NCBI RefSeq assembly: GCF_028389875.1
Contig: NC_084668.1
Coordinates: forward strand, 32,470,993-32,534,992
Direction: 5' to 3'
Source of the DNA: Rhea pennata
Taxonomy: Eukaryota > Chordata > Aves > Rheiformes > Rheidae
Length of the DNA stretch: 64,000 nucleotides
Shown: in pieces, positions 1-31,603 of the stretch
Position numbering within the stretch: position 1 is the stretch's first letter
Layout of the letters: each line of letters begins with the position of its first letter
Made by a program: the position numbers and the translations under genes
Notes under the pieces: generated by a model
What the model was told of the DNA's origin: nothing
Database searches by the model: none
What the model saw: the letters and a program-made list of their open reading frames with translations, nothing else

Positions 1-76
1 TAGCCCGTATGGGGACTGAACCTATGACCTTGGCATTAGCAGCACCATGCCCTTATCAACCAAGCCAAACATCCTA
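1..76 (-). repeat. tRNA-Ile-derived element (SINE head or tRNA pseudogene), cut by window edge
   Basis: Read on the minus strand, the first 76 bases resemble a eukaryotic tRNA-Ile. There is an A-box-like stretch (TGGCTTGGTTGATAAGG), an anticodon arm with TGGTG/TGCCA stem, the GCCAAGGTC variable region, a B-box-like GGTTCAGTCCC, and a 3' acceptor strand ending ACGGGCTA. By eye about three quarters of positions agree with remembered tRNA-Ile(AAU), and most differences are transitions. The 5' acceptor strand does not pair with the 3' strand and the loop would read GCT, so it is not a working isoleucine tRNA. Avian TguSINE1-type SINEs have tRNA-Ile heads and CR1-like tails. The tail would lie left of the window, so SINE and pseudogene cannot be separated. 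Confidence 0.6.
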
Positions 77-1594
77 CCTTAGCAGATTTGATCTGTTCCA
101 CTGTCAGTTCAAAGCTGCAAGTTCACCTACTGCTGCAGCGTTCTCTGACACCATACAAGGAGGTTGAAACAGAGGCTTTTGTACTAGTATTTGCTCTCTG
201 ACATGAGCTCATACCAAAAGGTTCTGGACAAGCAAGCAGTGGAGTCAGCCAAAAAGAAAAGAATCTGAAGACAAGCATTGAAGAGTGCTGGCAGCTAAGA
301 CTCCACCTTAAACAAAGACTCCTGGCCTAGGATTCCTCATACTGCAAACAGGAGAAGGAATTCAGATCAACAGAACCATGAAAAGGAAAGGGAAAGTACT
401 GGAATAAAACTTTGTTATATAATGACAGATGTAGTATGTAATCATCTACAAATATATGTCAAATCAAAGTAAAACAAAAAGGAATTATCAGAACAATAAA
501 AAGACTATAACTAAAAGAAATGTCATTACAGGAAAGGAAAATGTAACACACTTTAGACAGTGAAATCTACTGGAATGTAAAAAAAAATCCCAAGGATAGT
601 CCCATTCCCTGAAAAGACTGAAAACAGATTGAAAAGTCAATTGGAGACCATATGAAAAATAAGTCTGGAGCCATAAAACTGCTGTAACAATAATTACATT
701 AATTATGAGATATTTTTGTATAATTTACATAAAAGTCTTCCTATGTGAGCTGATGCTGACACAAAGCACAGGTATTTCTGTCAGAGACAAAAAGTATACC
801 TGTGTTTTTAGGCCCAAATTAAAACACGCTTCTACCCTTTTTTAGCTTGTAGCTTTGTTCAACAACGACGAGCCTACCAAACATACATACAGGTGGCAAA
901 CCATGCAGGAGACGATATGATCTGGAGAAAAAAAAGTAGGTGGCCTGTCATCATAATACACTTGGCTGCCCTATCTCCCTTCGCCATATAAACAATATTA
1001 AAAATAAATGAAAATACCATTTCAGGTTACTTTGAAAACTACCATGAAACTTGGGATATTTGGGACAGAAAAGTGTATCAAGTTGTTTAATTTCAGTTTT
1101 CAAGTCTTTGATCATAGTTTTCTTTTGAAAATTTTACCATGAAAAATATGCTATAGACAGATTGATGTATACTTTTCACTCCTACATTTTTCTTATGAAA
1201 TTACTCTTGATGAACTATACATCAGCTTCTGAGACAAAAATAAAGAATGTGAACAATAAGCCCAGATCAATCCTTTCTTTTAGTGCAAAATAAATTAAGA
1301 AGTGTTTGATCTGACTGTTTGTTACAAAATTTATACAGTACCTTCAGAATTAAGTATCTTTCTGTCAAATACTGTTACCCTAAGCTCAAGAAAGCAACTC
1401 TGAATTACAGTTTCCATTTGATCTATGTATCAGTTGCTCTTTTTATGTTCTTACTTACTATACATATTCTTCTACTGCACAAAGACCCAGCTAAAGGCAT
1501 TCCTACACTGCCATTTTATCACTATCTTCTGATTAAAGATTAGCCTAAGCAAAAAGCTAGTTGTTACTGAGATACTATGCAATAAAAACAATAT
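77..1594. other. AT-rich intergenic sequence, nothing recognised
   Basis: About 1.5 kb of AT-rich sequence with only short chance ORFs. I see no CpG island, convincing splice-bounded ORF or recognisable repeat here. If synteny holds, the next gene to the left would be HECW2, but no exon of it is visible. Confidence 0.5.
1589..1594. repeat. Target-site duplication, left copy (CAATAT)
   Basis: Six-base direct repeat immediately left of the LTR, matched exactly by 1858-1863 on its right. Confidence 0.7.
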
Positions 1595-1857
1595 TGTTGG
1601 GGCCCTAGCTATTTTACAGCGAGATAAGCAGAAGTATATGCACCTGGGAAGGGAGTCGACACAGCGATCAATTAGAAGCTTAGTAGATACACCTGGACAA
1701 TGCTAGTCAACCAATAGCAACGCTTTGTAAAGTGCATGAACACGTGAGCCTTCTGAAAGGATATATAAGCCAGATAGGTAGAATAATAAGGTGGATTGAA
1801 CTTGCACCTCATTGATGTGTGTGTTCTTTCCTGTCTTGCTGAGAATGGGCTGCGGCA
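1595..1857 (+). mobile_element. Solo retroviral LTR, 263 bp, with 6-bp target-site duplication
   Basis: The element starts TGTTGGGGCC and ends GGCTGCGGCA, the usual TG...CA termini. It is flanked on both sides by the direct repeat CAATAT (1589-1594 and 1858-1863). Internal signals fit an LTR read rightward: CCAAT at about 1711, a TATATAA box at 1762-1768, an AATAATAA run about 20 bases later, then a GT-rich stretch. No gag, pol or env sequence adjoins it, so it looks like the product of LTR-LTR recombination. A 6-bp duplication fits alpha- or beta-retrovirus-like (ERVK-type) elements better than ERVL (5 bp). The subfamily is not identified. It may supply promoter or polyadenylation signals. 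Confidence 0.75.
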
Positions 1858-1863
1858 CAATAT
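1858..1863. repeat. Target-site duplication, right copy (CAATAT)
   Basis: Six-base direct repeat immediately right of the LTR, identical to 1589-1594. Confidence 0.7.
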
Positions 1864-3649
1864 TACTATTAATATTCAATATTATTTATGCATCTCTTTC
1901 TTAGGTGAGAAGCTACTGGATGTAGAGTCATGAAAGAAGTTAACTTTTTTGTTGTTGTTGTTGTTTTTGTTTTTTGTCTCGGATGAACCATGATATAAAT
2001 TACACCAGGTAACCTCTACTGATTTCAGTTGAAGAAAATCTAATCCAAATCCAGCATACTTAAGAACTATTGAAGAAAGTGATTTGGGTTTTCTTTCACT
2101 TTCTTATTAGAATATGCATGTTCTTTTTTCCTGGTTCATACATCACAAAAGCTGCTACAAGTTCTATACTGAAATTCTGAAATAAATACAGAATAAAATG
2201 TTCATGTGTGGTATCTCTTGTTCAAAAGACTTCAGTGTCAGTACTAAGTCAATAAACAGGCTTGTCAATCTTTATTTCTAGCACCTTATTTATGAAAAAT
2301 CATTTTGGTAACAAAAACATTTTGATCAATCTCCACCAATATTCTGTGCTCAAGCCTACAAATTTTGAAAGGAAAGAATGCAATCATAGTAATAGTATCA
2401 AAAGTAGTAACATAAAAAATAAAGATGTCTTAACTCTATACTTGCTCTTATATTATGAGAGACAGCAAAAATCATGTTTTGTACTTATCCTTGTGATTAT
2501 TCTCTTTAAATATTCTGCAGAAGCCTTTAAAGGTTTATATTCCAAGTTCATAATAATAATTTTGCATTTAATCATGTGGATTGAAGTCTTCATATATGTG
2601 CATCCTATATATGTGGCACACTAGTAATTTTTTAAAAATTATTTTACAATATTTCCAGTTGGATAGCCACCAGTTGCAGTTGCATAAATTATAAAATACA
2701 TAGTCACCAAGTTCAGACTGTTGCAATAAATAGTTGCTCCTGCTGTCATCTAGAGATAAGCTTCAAATTTAAAAAAAGACCCAAAACTACTTTTCATTTC
2801 CAGTTATATATTTCATAATAAAACCTCAACATGCCCCACAAATCATTTTACCCCCTAAGAACATTACCGATAAGATTACTTCAACGTATTAGAAGCTTCA
2901 GACAAAGATGAGCCCAAACAATAGATTGTCAAAAGTACCTCGGTGTTGCAACACTGAATGTGATACCTGATTCTAGGTGTTTTGCAGCCTATGCAGAATC
3001 CTCAGCTGAGAGTTAGGTGCTTGTATTCCCTGTTCAATGCATAGGAAGAATTAGGTCATACATAGATGCCCCTCAGGAGCCAGATGAGCTGCCAAAAATG
3101 AAAAGGAAACAATTTTAAATTTATAGTATGGATTTTTTTAAACATCTTCGCTTGAGTCCCTAGAATATCTAATACTGATGTTTGCAGCATTGCTCTTCGA
3201 TGACTGTTTCAGACACCTGCTTTACCAATTTCACTAGGCTACAAAAACAGATTCTAAAATGGCATTTTTTTTCAAATACTGACACCTCAGGTGCTAGCAT
3301 AGATAACACAGCTCAGTAAGATGGCTCACCTGTAGTAACTGACTGTATGAGCATTAAGTTTAAAACACTGTACTTGGTTACAGCCCAGAGTGAACGTGTG
3401 GCCAGTGAGGGTTCATATGCAGTAGACTGATCAGGTGGATCAGGTGTGGAAATAGCTATTTGCCTACAGGTTAGTATGGTCTTCCAGAGCATCCTCTCTA
3501 TGGAGTTTTGGGTCTACCTATCCTGCAAATTGCTTCTAAAACCTTCAGACTTTTTGCGTGTGAAATGTGCTTCATTCTGAGTGCTATCTACACCACGTAT
3601 CAGAAAAAAAGCAATACGTTACGCGCTCGGGTCCACAGAAGCACTTCCC
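1864..3649. other. AT-rich intergenic sequence left of the CCDC150 CpG island
   Basis: Begins with a T-rich (GTT)n-like tract at about 1946-1975, then AT-rich sequence. An open frame of 120 codons at 2262-2624 is rich in AAA, ATT and TTT codons and lacks splice or promoter context, so I treat it as chance. No gene is supported. Confidence 0.5.
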
Positions 3650-4025
3650 AGGCGTTTAAGCTACAGGCACGGTGTGAGGCAGACGCTGGCGGCTCGTGAC
3701 GAGCGCACGTTCCCGCCGCGCCACCTGCCCGAGGCGGCCGCCGCCGGCCAGCCGCCATTTTGTGACGGGAAGGTGCGAAGGAGGCTGCCAAGGCAGCGCC
3801 GCTCCTCGGCGGAGGGAGTGAGGCGCGAAGCGAGAAGGACGGAGGAAAAGCAGCCTCCCAGGTGACTCCCAGGACCCCCCTCACCGACAGCGACCAACGG
3901 GGCCCCGGAGCCCGCGGGGCTGGACCGGGCAGGGCAGCCGAGGTGCCCAGGGCGGTCACCGCCGCCTCACGCCGCGTCGCCGAAACCGCCATTACCCAGC
4001 GGGGTGGTATATGGAGGGGGGGCGG

Positions 4026-4044
4026 ACTGCAACTCCCAGCATGC
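4026..4044 (+). promoter_or_regulatory. ZNF143/THAP11-type (SBS) motif
   Basis: ACTGCAACTCCCAGCATGC differs in a couple of positions from the well-known vertebrate promoter element ACTACAATTCCCAGCATGC that is bound by ZNF143 (Staf) and THAP11. It lies about 300 bases before the CCDC150 start codon, inside the CpG island, a typical place for it. Confidence 0.7.
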
Positions 4045-4073
4045 TCTGGCGCACCCCCCCCCTCCCGCCTGCA

Positions 4074-4083
4074 GCGCATGCGC
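4074..4083. promoter_or_regulatory. NRF1 site, exact palindrome
   Basis: GCGCATGCGC, the NRF1 consensus palindrome, in the CpG island 260 bases before the CCDC150 start. Confidence 0.65.
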
Positions 4084-4144
4084 TGCGGCGTGCGTTGTCC
4101 CAGGTTCTGGACTGCCGCCTGCGGGCGCCCCGCCGCGGCTGGGC

Positions 4145-4154
4145 GCGCATGCGC
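4145..4154. promoter_or_regulatory. NRF1 site, second exact palindrome
   Basis: A second GCGCATGCGC, 71 bases after the first. Paired NRF1 sites are common in strong CpG-island promoters. Confidence 0.65.
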
Positions 4155-4343
4155 GGGGGGTGGCCGCGCGGCGAGCGGCGGGTTTGAAGCGGGGAAGGAG
4201 CGTGATGGCGGCGGGCTGGGCCCTCCGCGGGCTCTGAGGACAGCGACAGCGAGGCGGGCAGGGCGCCGCCGCCACCGTGCGAGGGGTGCCTTGGGCAGCG
4301 CTGGCGCGGGCCCCGCGGAGCGGGAGCGGCGGCCGGCGCCGCC

Positions 4344-24972
<20,629 letters not shown>

Positions 24973-25181
24973 CCTGCGATTCCCAGCCCAGGGCCACCTC
25001 GGGGTGCCACGGCGCAAGGAGAGCATCACCTGCTCTCTGAGACTCCCTGCTAGTGTCTGGGTGCTGAGAGCATCTTGAGCCCCAAGGAGCTGCGTGCTGA
25101 TGGAGAAGACTTTTTAACAAGGTGTGAATCAGGGGGTTTACTTGAACTGCGACAGCTCTGTATCACTGAGAAGACCTTGCA

Positions 25182-25187
25182 AATAAA
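25182..25187 (+). other. CCDC150: Poly(A) signal for CCDC150
   Basis: AATAAA 210 bases after the CCDC150 stop, followed by a modestly GT-containing stretch. The 3' end would fall at about 25.2 kb. Confidence 0.55.
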
Positions 25188-25199
25188 AGGTGCGTTGAC

Positions 25200-26796
25200 C
25201 AGCTGGCTCACAGGACACCTATATATAGGGGACTTAAGAATGCTAATTTACAGTGTATGCTCTGATTTGAATTAATTCATCCCTCTCACCTGTCCAACAT
25301 TACAGGGGTCTCTTTGTGAGATAAGGTTTCTAATATGAGTGTCTTTTGTGACTAGTGTACTTTGTATCATGAGACTGATATTAACAAAAACACTATTTAA
25401 AGCAAAGAAATTATTCTTCTGTATCATTCCTACAGACTATACGCTGCTGACTGCTAAGTCTTTGTGTTCATCGCTTTTCCTTTAGCAGCTTTAGAATGAG
25501 CCTTGGCAGGTGCTATCAAAACAGATCTGATTGGTTTGTGGAGGATTCAGGTGAATTACTGAAGACAGAGTCATAAGTCTGTGGCTGGATGCTGACATGA
25601 CCGGGACAGGGAGGACCTGGCAGGACTGGCTGCCTCTAATGACAGCTGATATCTGGGTCATGAGAGCACACAGGCCTTGGGCTATTTTAGGAGGATAATA
25701 GGAATTCATTAGGTTTGTGACATTGTACCCCACATCCTGTTATCTACATAAGACTCTTAAGAATTAGTGGAATTTATTCCACCTATCCCACTGTGGAATA
25801 TAACACCAAGGAATGATTCATTGAAGCAAATGAGTTATGTCATAGTAATTTGAGGGTGATCATTATAACACAGAGAGTTTTTGTTCTTGTTCTACTGCCA
25901 ATCAATCAGCTCAGCTTCATGGCTTACTCTTCTTTCTGGTGTTGTTGAACTCTGATGTCCTCCACAGTGCTGTTTGCCAACTCCTCTGTGATCAATGGTA
26001 ACATTTATTGCTGTGGGAGCTATACAAGTTATTTTTTAGAAAGTTTGTGTAGTGGGGAGGGAAGTAAGTAAAGTCAGTCTTGCATAGCTCTGGAGCCTGA
26101 CACGCGCTGGAATTAAGTCATTCCATTCCTCCAGGAATTTGGTCCTAAGCTAGATGACAATAGTCTGGACTAATTTTTAGAGACTTAAACCTCTCTGTTT
26201 TGAAGAAAACAGACAGGAACAAGGGCCTGCTAAGCGGACTATTAAAGCTAACTGTTAAGCTAAATCTTTCATTTACCTGCTTGTCATTTAATTTTTGTTG
26301 CTGCTTAAAAAAACCAGGCTGATGTGACTGTGAGTTAATTCCAGTAGAGTCAGCTCCTTCAGAGACCATCCAGCATGTGTGCAGCACCTGCATAAATCTG
26401 ATTAGATGGCTTAAGTTAATCTGTGCATCTTTACCTCCATAGCGCCCTTGGGCAAAGAGCAGTCAAAACTGTAATCGAACTTTGCACGGTATTAACTCAG
26501 ACTGTAGGGGAGTCACAGGTGAAAAAACTCTCCTGGAGTAGCACTTACCATTTAACACTTCTTTTTTTTTTTTTTTTTTTTAAATGATCAAATATCATGA
26601 ATGAATACTTACTGATGCTGAAGTAGGTTGTCTAGCAGGACAAACAGCTGTGGTGTTTGCCTATGCAAGAGGACAAGACACTGCAGTGACACTCGTATGA
26701 ACTGCATGTTGCCAGGGGCTTGCACCAACCACCTCTCTGGCTTCCCTGGGCAGGAACTGTTACCAGCATACCGTATACATGTACGTATATGTACGT

Positions 26797-26831
<35 letters not shown>

Positions 26832-29800
26832 TGTTGGGATGGGTCTTCACGCCTCCCATGTTCTAGAATCCCCTGCTGGCAGAAGGGCAATGTATCTACA
26901 GTTGCTTTGTATATTGAAATACAAAGTCTGTGTCTGTGGTTATTAACCTTGGTTTTATATTTGCATAGAGACATTCTGCTCCACGTGCAATACATCCTTT
27001 TGCTTCTTTTTTTTAAACATACTTGTTTGGAGATTAGGGTGGAAAACATTAAGATACAATATGTAGTTTATTGTAACTACTGCATGACAGTGCCTATTAG
27101 CTTTAGCACTGCCCTAAGCTTTTGGCTATGTTTGCATCAGCGAATAATGCAGCACAGTGAGTCACATGTAGAATTAAATAGCTGGAGTATTGTGCTACAT
27201 GTTTTGGGTTGGTTTTTACTTCAGATACACTCTAGTCTGATCTTGCCCACTGAATGCTCACTAGCAACCATAGCTGTTCTGGAAGCAGTCTTCCAGTTTG
27301 GTTTCATCTGAAAGGAAACGAGTTTCCATGCTCCGAGCCTGCTTTGCAATGTGAACCACAGCAGGGTAAGTGGCAGCAGCCTGGAGACTTCATAAATGCA
27401 TATTTGATACCTGCTTAAATCCTACTGTAAGTGCCTCCCCCATAGTCTATCCTGTTGCAGTAAATTATACTTCAGGTAACACAGGAATCTGAAAAACTCC
27501 AGGATTTAGTGTTTCTATTGGGTGATGCCCAGTCCTAAAGGAAGGCCACCACTTCCTACAGGAAAAATTCATTTTCTTGGCAGACTCGCAAAACTTGATT
27601 ATGGCCTGCTTACTTTTATGGGTGCTATCAAATTACAGGCATGGCAGCTAGGGCAACCCAGTGGTTTTCAACCCTGACCTTGCAGTTTGAAGAAAACGTT
27701 TGAATGAGTTGTTAGTTTTGTGCAAAGACAGCCATAACTATCCAAATTATGAAATTACACTGATCAAGAATAGGACTTCTCTGTGGAACACTATGAATTA
27801 GTAGCCCATATCCTTTTGAAAGCCACAAAACAAGCTATTTCTTTTCAAAGGCTTTGCGGGGAGGGGGGGGAGCACTATAAAACTCATTCAAAACATCAGA
27901 AGTGTAACGCAGTAGACAAGATCATGTTATTCTTTTCTTTAAGCATTGTGATTTCAAGTAAGTTGTAGTGATTTATCAACTTGCTTGATCTGCAGGATCA
28001 AGTTGAGGCCTGTCTACACTGCTAGTGGTTCCACAGTAACTACTTAGTAGTTGCAACACCTCCGTTTGTTAGTCCCATGTTCTGTTATAGTAACATTAGG
28101 TGTATTTAAAAAAAATACATATGCAGCATGATCTTGGTTTATTAATGTTAATCTATAGCCTTCAGTGCATGTGGGTGGAGACCAGCTCTCTAAAATTGTT
28201 AATGCAGGTATCAGGTAAGTAAAATTAAAAATCTACGATTCAGGTTTTAAGACAATAGATAACTTTATGGGCGGTCTTTCAAATACTTCTTAAGTTAGCG
28301 TTTTATGTAAAAATACCTTCTTGGCTATAAATAGCTTACAAAATTATGATTAAATCACGTAATTTGACAATATATACATAATATCTGACTGAAAATGTTA
28401 CTAATTCTGTTAGTGTGGCCTGGGGAAATATTCCTCTGTTGCTACGAGATTAGCTGACAGGTGAGGCTGGCATCAGTTTATGTATTCTTCCCATCATCTT
28501 ACCCTCCGTGGTTTATGAAAGCTCTGCCAGAATTGTAACTGCTGAATCTCAGGTCTTTCCTGCCTTGCTATATGTTCCCATGCTACAGTTCAAACAACAG
28601 TTGTTTCTGAGACAAGAGGCTTGGGAAAGGTGTTGGGTTCACCCTCCCACAATGTTACATTCCCATGAGCATCACTGAACGAGCTACAGCCAGGTAAGCT
28701 TGACTGTGAATCTAGAGTGTGCCAATAATAAATCCCACACAGATGCTCTTACCCCGCGAAATACTTGTATTGTGAACGCTGTCCTGTGTATCCTCCATCC
28801 ACTGCACAAAGTAAAATGATGAAATGGGCACTGCATGATCACAAAGTTCTAGATTATAACACATTCCTACAATGTTTGTTTTTCCTTTGGCTGAAGTCTT
28901 GTCTATCACTCCTGTAACAAGAGGTTACAATATGACAGACTTGTAATGTTGTATAAACATGAAATCTAATGAAAAGATTGCTTCTCTTATACCCTTAAAT
29001 CCAAGTTGGATATAGCTAAAAGGAAAGTGTAAGTTTTGTCTTTGTTTATAGCTTTTTCTCCCTCAAGAAGCACTTCAGGAAATGTGAGGTAAGTTGCTAG
29101 CTTAAGGTAATTTGCATTGCAGCTTCTTTGAGGCAAGTAGTACCATATTTCCAGATGTGCAAAATTATTCAGCATTCAGAATAGTATTTGCTAGCAGTAT
29201 GCATTTTCCATTCAATACTTAGGTTTAGTTAAATGCAAGTTGCCATTATTTGGTGTTTAAAAAACAATTTAGAACACAGTTAACAAAAATTGAATGCTTT
29301 TTCACCCCCTCCTTTTTTGCATAAATGCTAGACTCCTACCTCCTTTGTTTAAAAAGCCACAAAAAACTACTTCATCTCTGATCCCTAATACTGCTAGAAT
29401 TCTGAAGTAATTAATGGTAATGTTATAGCCTCACTGTTAGCCAGATTTTAAGATAATTCTCAACTCTAACCCTGACCCTCTAAGTAAGTCTCTATTTCTA
29501 AAAGCTAGTTCCAGAAAGAAAATAATGCAAAGGGAATTTGTATACTGACCCTTTTACTTTCTTCTCTTTGGTTCTTACATGGAAATAGCTTTAATTTGCT
29601 TTAGGTGGTATAACAGTAAGCAGTTAAAAAACCAGACAAAAACAAAAAACCATCCCCACCTTTCGAGTCGCCAGGGGCTCTGGCCCGGCTCTCCCTTACC
29701 CTTTCCTCCTGAACTATTCCCAATTGGCAGCGAGCATCAGAAACGTAACACTGCGATGCGTGATGCTTTGCAGCACAGAGCTACTGAAGAGCTTGGACAA

Positions 29801-30814
29801 GGCTCAGCAGCACAATTCTTAGGGGGCTTAGTGGTCAGGAACAGGGTGCTTAGCCTGCGAGAAGGGAAGAGGTTGCAAGATGTGAAAAGGCAAAAAAGGA
29901 TTAAGAAAAAGGGCTGAACAGCAGAAATTTAAACCCCAAGATGATGCAACAGTGTATATATATTGGTATGAATGCCATGAGCCCAGCTCCAATTCCCACT
30001 GCAAACAGCTGACTGTCAAGTCAAAGAATTGTGACATGCAGCAGATGATGATATAAGAAATAAAGCCAAGGTGACGGAGGCGTTCTTGCCCTTCCTCTGC
30101 GGCTACAAATACTCCAGGCTAATACAACTGAAACAGCTATTTAATTTATAGTTCTGCAAGCTTCGCATGGCCTTGTATTTTGCAGTGTTGACAAATACTG
30201 TTTCACAGCAAACATGCTGCACTTTTTTCAGAGTTGAAACTTTCTTGGTATTTGTCTCTTACCTCTGCATTCTCACTATGGCCTACTGCTTTGCTACTTC
30301 AGTGGACATGCTGTATATTTAATGTTGTTATTTGAGATCTGCTTTGAGATTAAATTCTCTTAGCTTTGAAAATAGTCTAGATCATGCTACATGCCTCAAT
30401 CGATTGCAATTGTGTGAAATCATTACAGTACAAAAAGGTATTAAAAAGGTAGCAATAATTACTTGTGATACTGCAAGTAAAAGCAAGGCTTGGGAAGTAA
30501 CAGCGTGGTTTCTATTCAGAATATTACCTTGCTGAAAAATATGTAGCACAAAAAGCTTTTCTATATATCCATATAGTTAAATAATCTTTTTTTTCTGTGA
30601 TGAAGCACTGCATCTGGCTTCTCCCCAGCTGTGTTGGAAGCAGCCTGCTTCCATTGCTGCATGTTCAGCTGTCAGAAATAGTTAAAAACTCAAACCATTT
30701 CCAGTGTATGTTTAACAATAAGCTATATGATAGTATAATTATTAATAATAATTTTTGCTCTAAGCTATTCAATAGGGTACTTGTTTGCCAAGAATGAGTA
30801 AACAAAAGTTATTT
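25200..30814. other. Intergenic region between convergent CCDC150 and GTF3C3 3' ends
   Basis: About 5.6 kb, mostly AT-rich. It holds a poly(T) run (about 26563-26581), a (GT)n tract (26801-26830) and a G-rich patch near 27858. A somewhat GC-richer stretch at 29660-30110 has a 112-codon open frame (29579-29917) that I do not recognise. No splice-consistent gene or named repeat is visible. Confidence 0.5.
26776..26830. repeat. (GT)n microsatellite with ATGTACGT lead-in
   Basis: A CATGTACGTATATGTACGTG lead-in runs into about 15 GT units. Long open frames on both strands across it are by-products of the repeat. Confidence 0.9.
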
Positions 30815-30828
30815 TTAACCTCAAAATT

Positions 30829-30834
30829 TTTATT
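30829..30834 (-). other. GTF3C3: Poly(A) signal for GTF3C3
   Basis: AATAAA on the minus strand about 650 bases beyond the GTF3C3 stop codon, giving a 3' UTR of ordinary length. No nearer signal looked better. Confidence 0.55.
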
Positions 30835-31480
30835 AAACAGTTAAGAAGGACAAGGTCACACTGATTTCACTGAAACAAGGAAAATAAAGAAAGATCTCAA
30901 TCAACCTTCCTGAAACAGAACAGCTGCTATGAATATGAGCTCCTAGAATAAAATAAATACTTTAAAGATCTTGAAATACTGAGTGCTCCCTTCTCTCAGA
31001 GATCAGTATGAGCCCACTTCTTTCTTCTGTGTTACATTAACAATTTTATACTTCACATGGCAGGATGGGGAGCCACCACCAGTGTTTATGGCTTCTTGAA
31101 TAACCTCACTGGTAGCTAGTTATAATATTGCACTTCTTTCTTTGTAAATCTTTCCTAAAAACACTGGGCTTCAGTTTTTACTGTTTGATTCTTTATACAA
31201 GATTGAGTATTAGCTTACAGAGCAATGCATCAAAGGAGAAAGGCAGACCTAATAATAGGCACTCACTCAACTCAAGTATGTCAGCACTGTTCTCAGAACA
31301 GCCTGCTGCCGGGCGTGATACACTTCGTGTCAGAAGTAGAAAAAATTCCATACAACTCTGTACAGTAGAAGTCATGTCTCTGACCAGTTGTAGAAAAAAA
31401 ATTACATAAAACAGGTCTCCCTAGCACTGCAGAATGCAAGAGAGTTGATGCTATCATTTTTCTATCCGCCACAAACTTCA

Positions 31481-31603
31481 TCATACAACTGCGTAAGTAT
31501 ACAACATCTTTCGAGCCATTCTCATGTTTCCACTGCTCTGATAAATAAGTGACAAGTTAAAGGCAGTATCTCTTCGCAAGTCTGTCTGATCAGTTTCTAT
31601 ACC
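31481..31603 (-). CDS. GTF3C3: GTF3C3 coding exon 19 with stop
   Basis: 40 codons and TGA. Begins GIETDQTDLRRDTAFN, ends MLYTYAVV. The human protein ends LLYTYCSI, so the end is conserved in position. Confidence 0.96.
   Translation of the reverse strand, partial: GIETDQTDLRRDTAFNLSLIYQSSGNMRMARKMLYTYAVV

Noticed and set aside
2262-2624. Open frame of 120 codons on the plus strand
   Set aside because: AT-driven I/L/K/N-rich translation with no promoter, splice sites or recognisable domain.
26628-27311. Open frame of 227 codons (+) and a 146-codon frame (-) near 26.6-27.3 kb
   Set aside because: Both run through a (GT)n microsatellite that codes VCVCVC or THTHTH; no splice or promoter context.
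29390-30106. Possible second LTR with AATAC duplication (TG at 29390, CA-like end near 30105)
   Set aside because: Five-base flanking match and an AATAAA at 30058 are suggestive, but the left end lacks LTR character and 5-base matches arise easily by chance.
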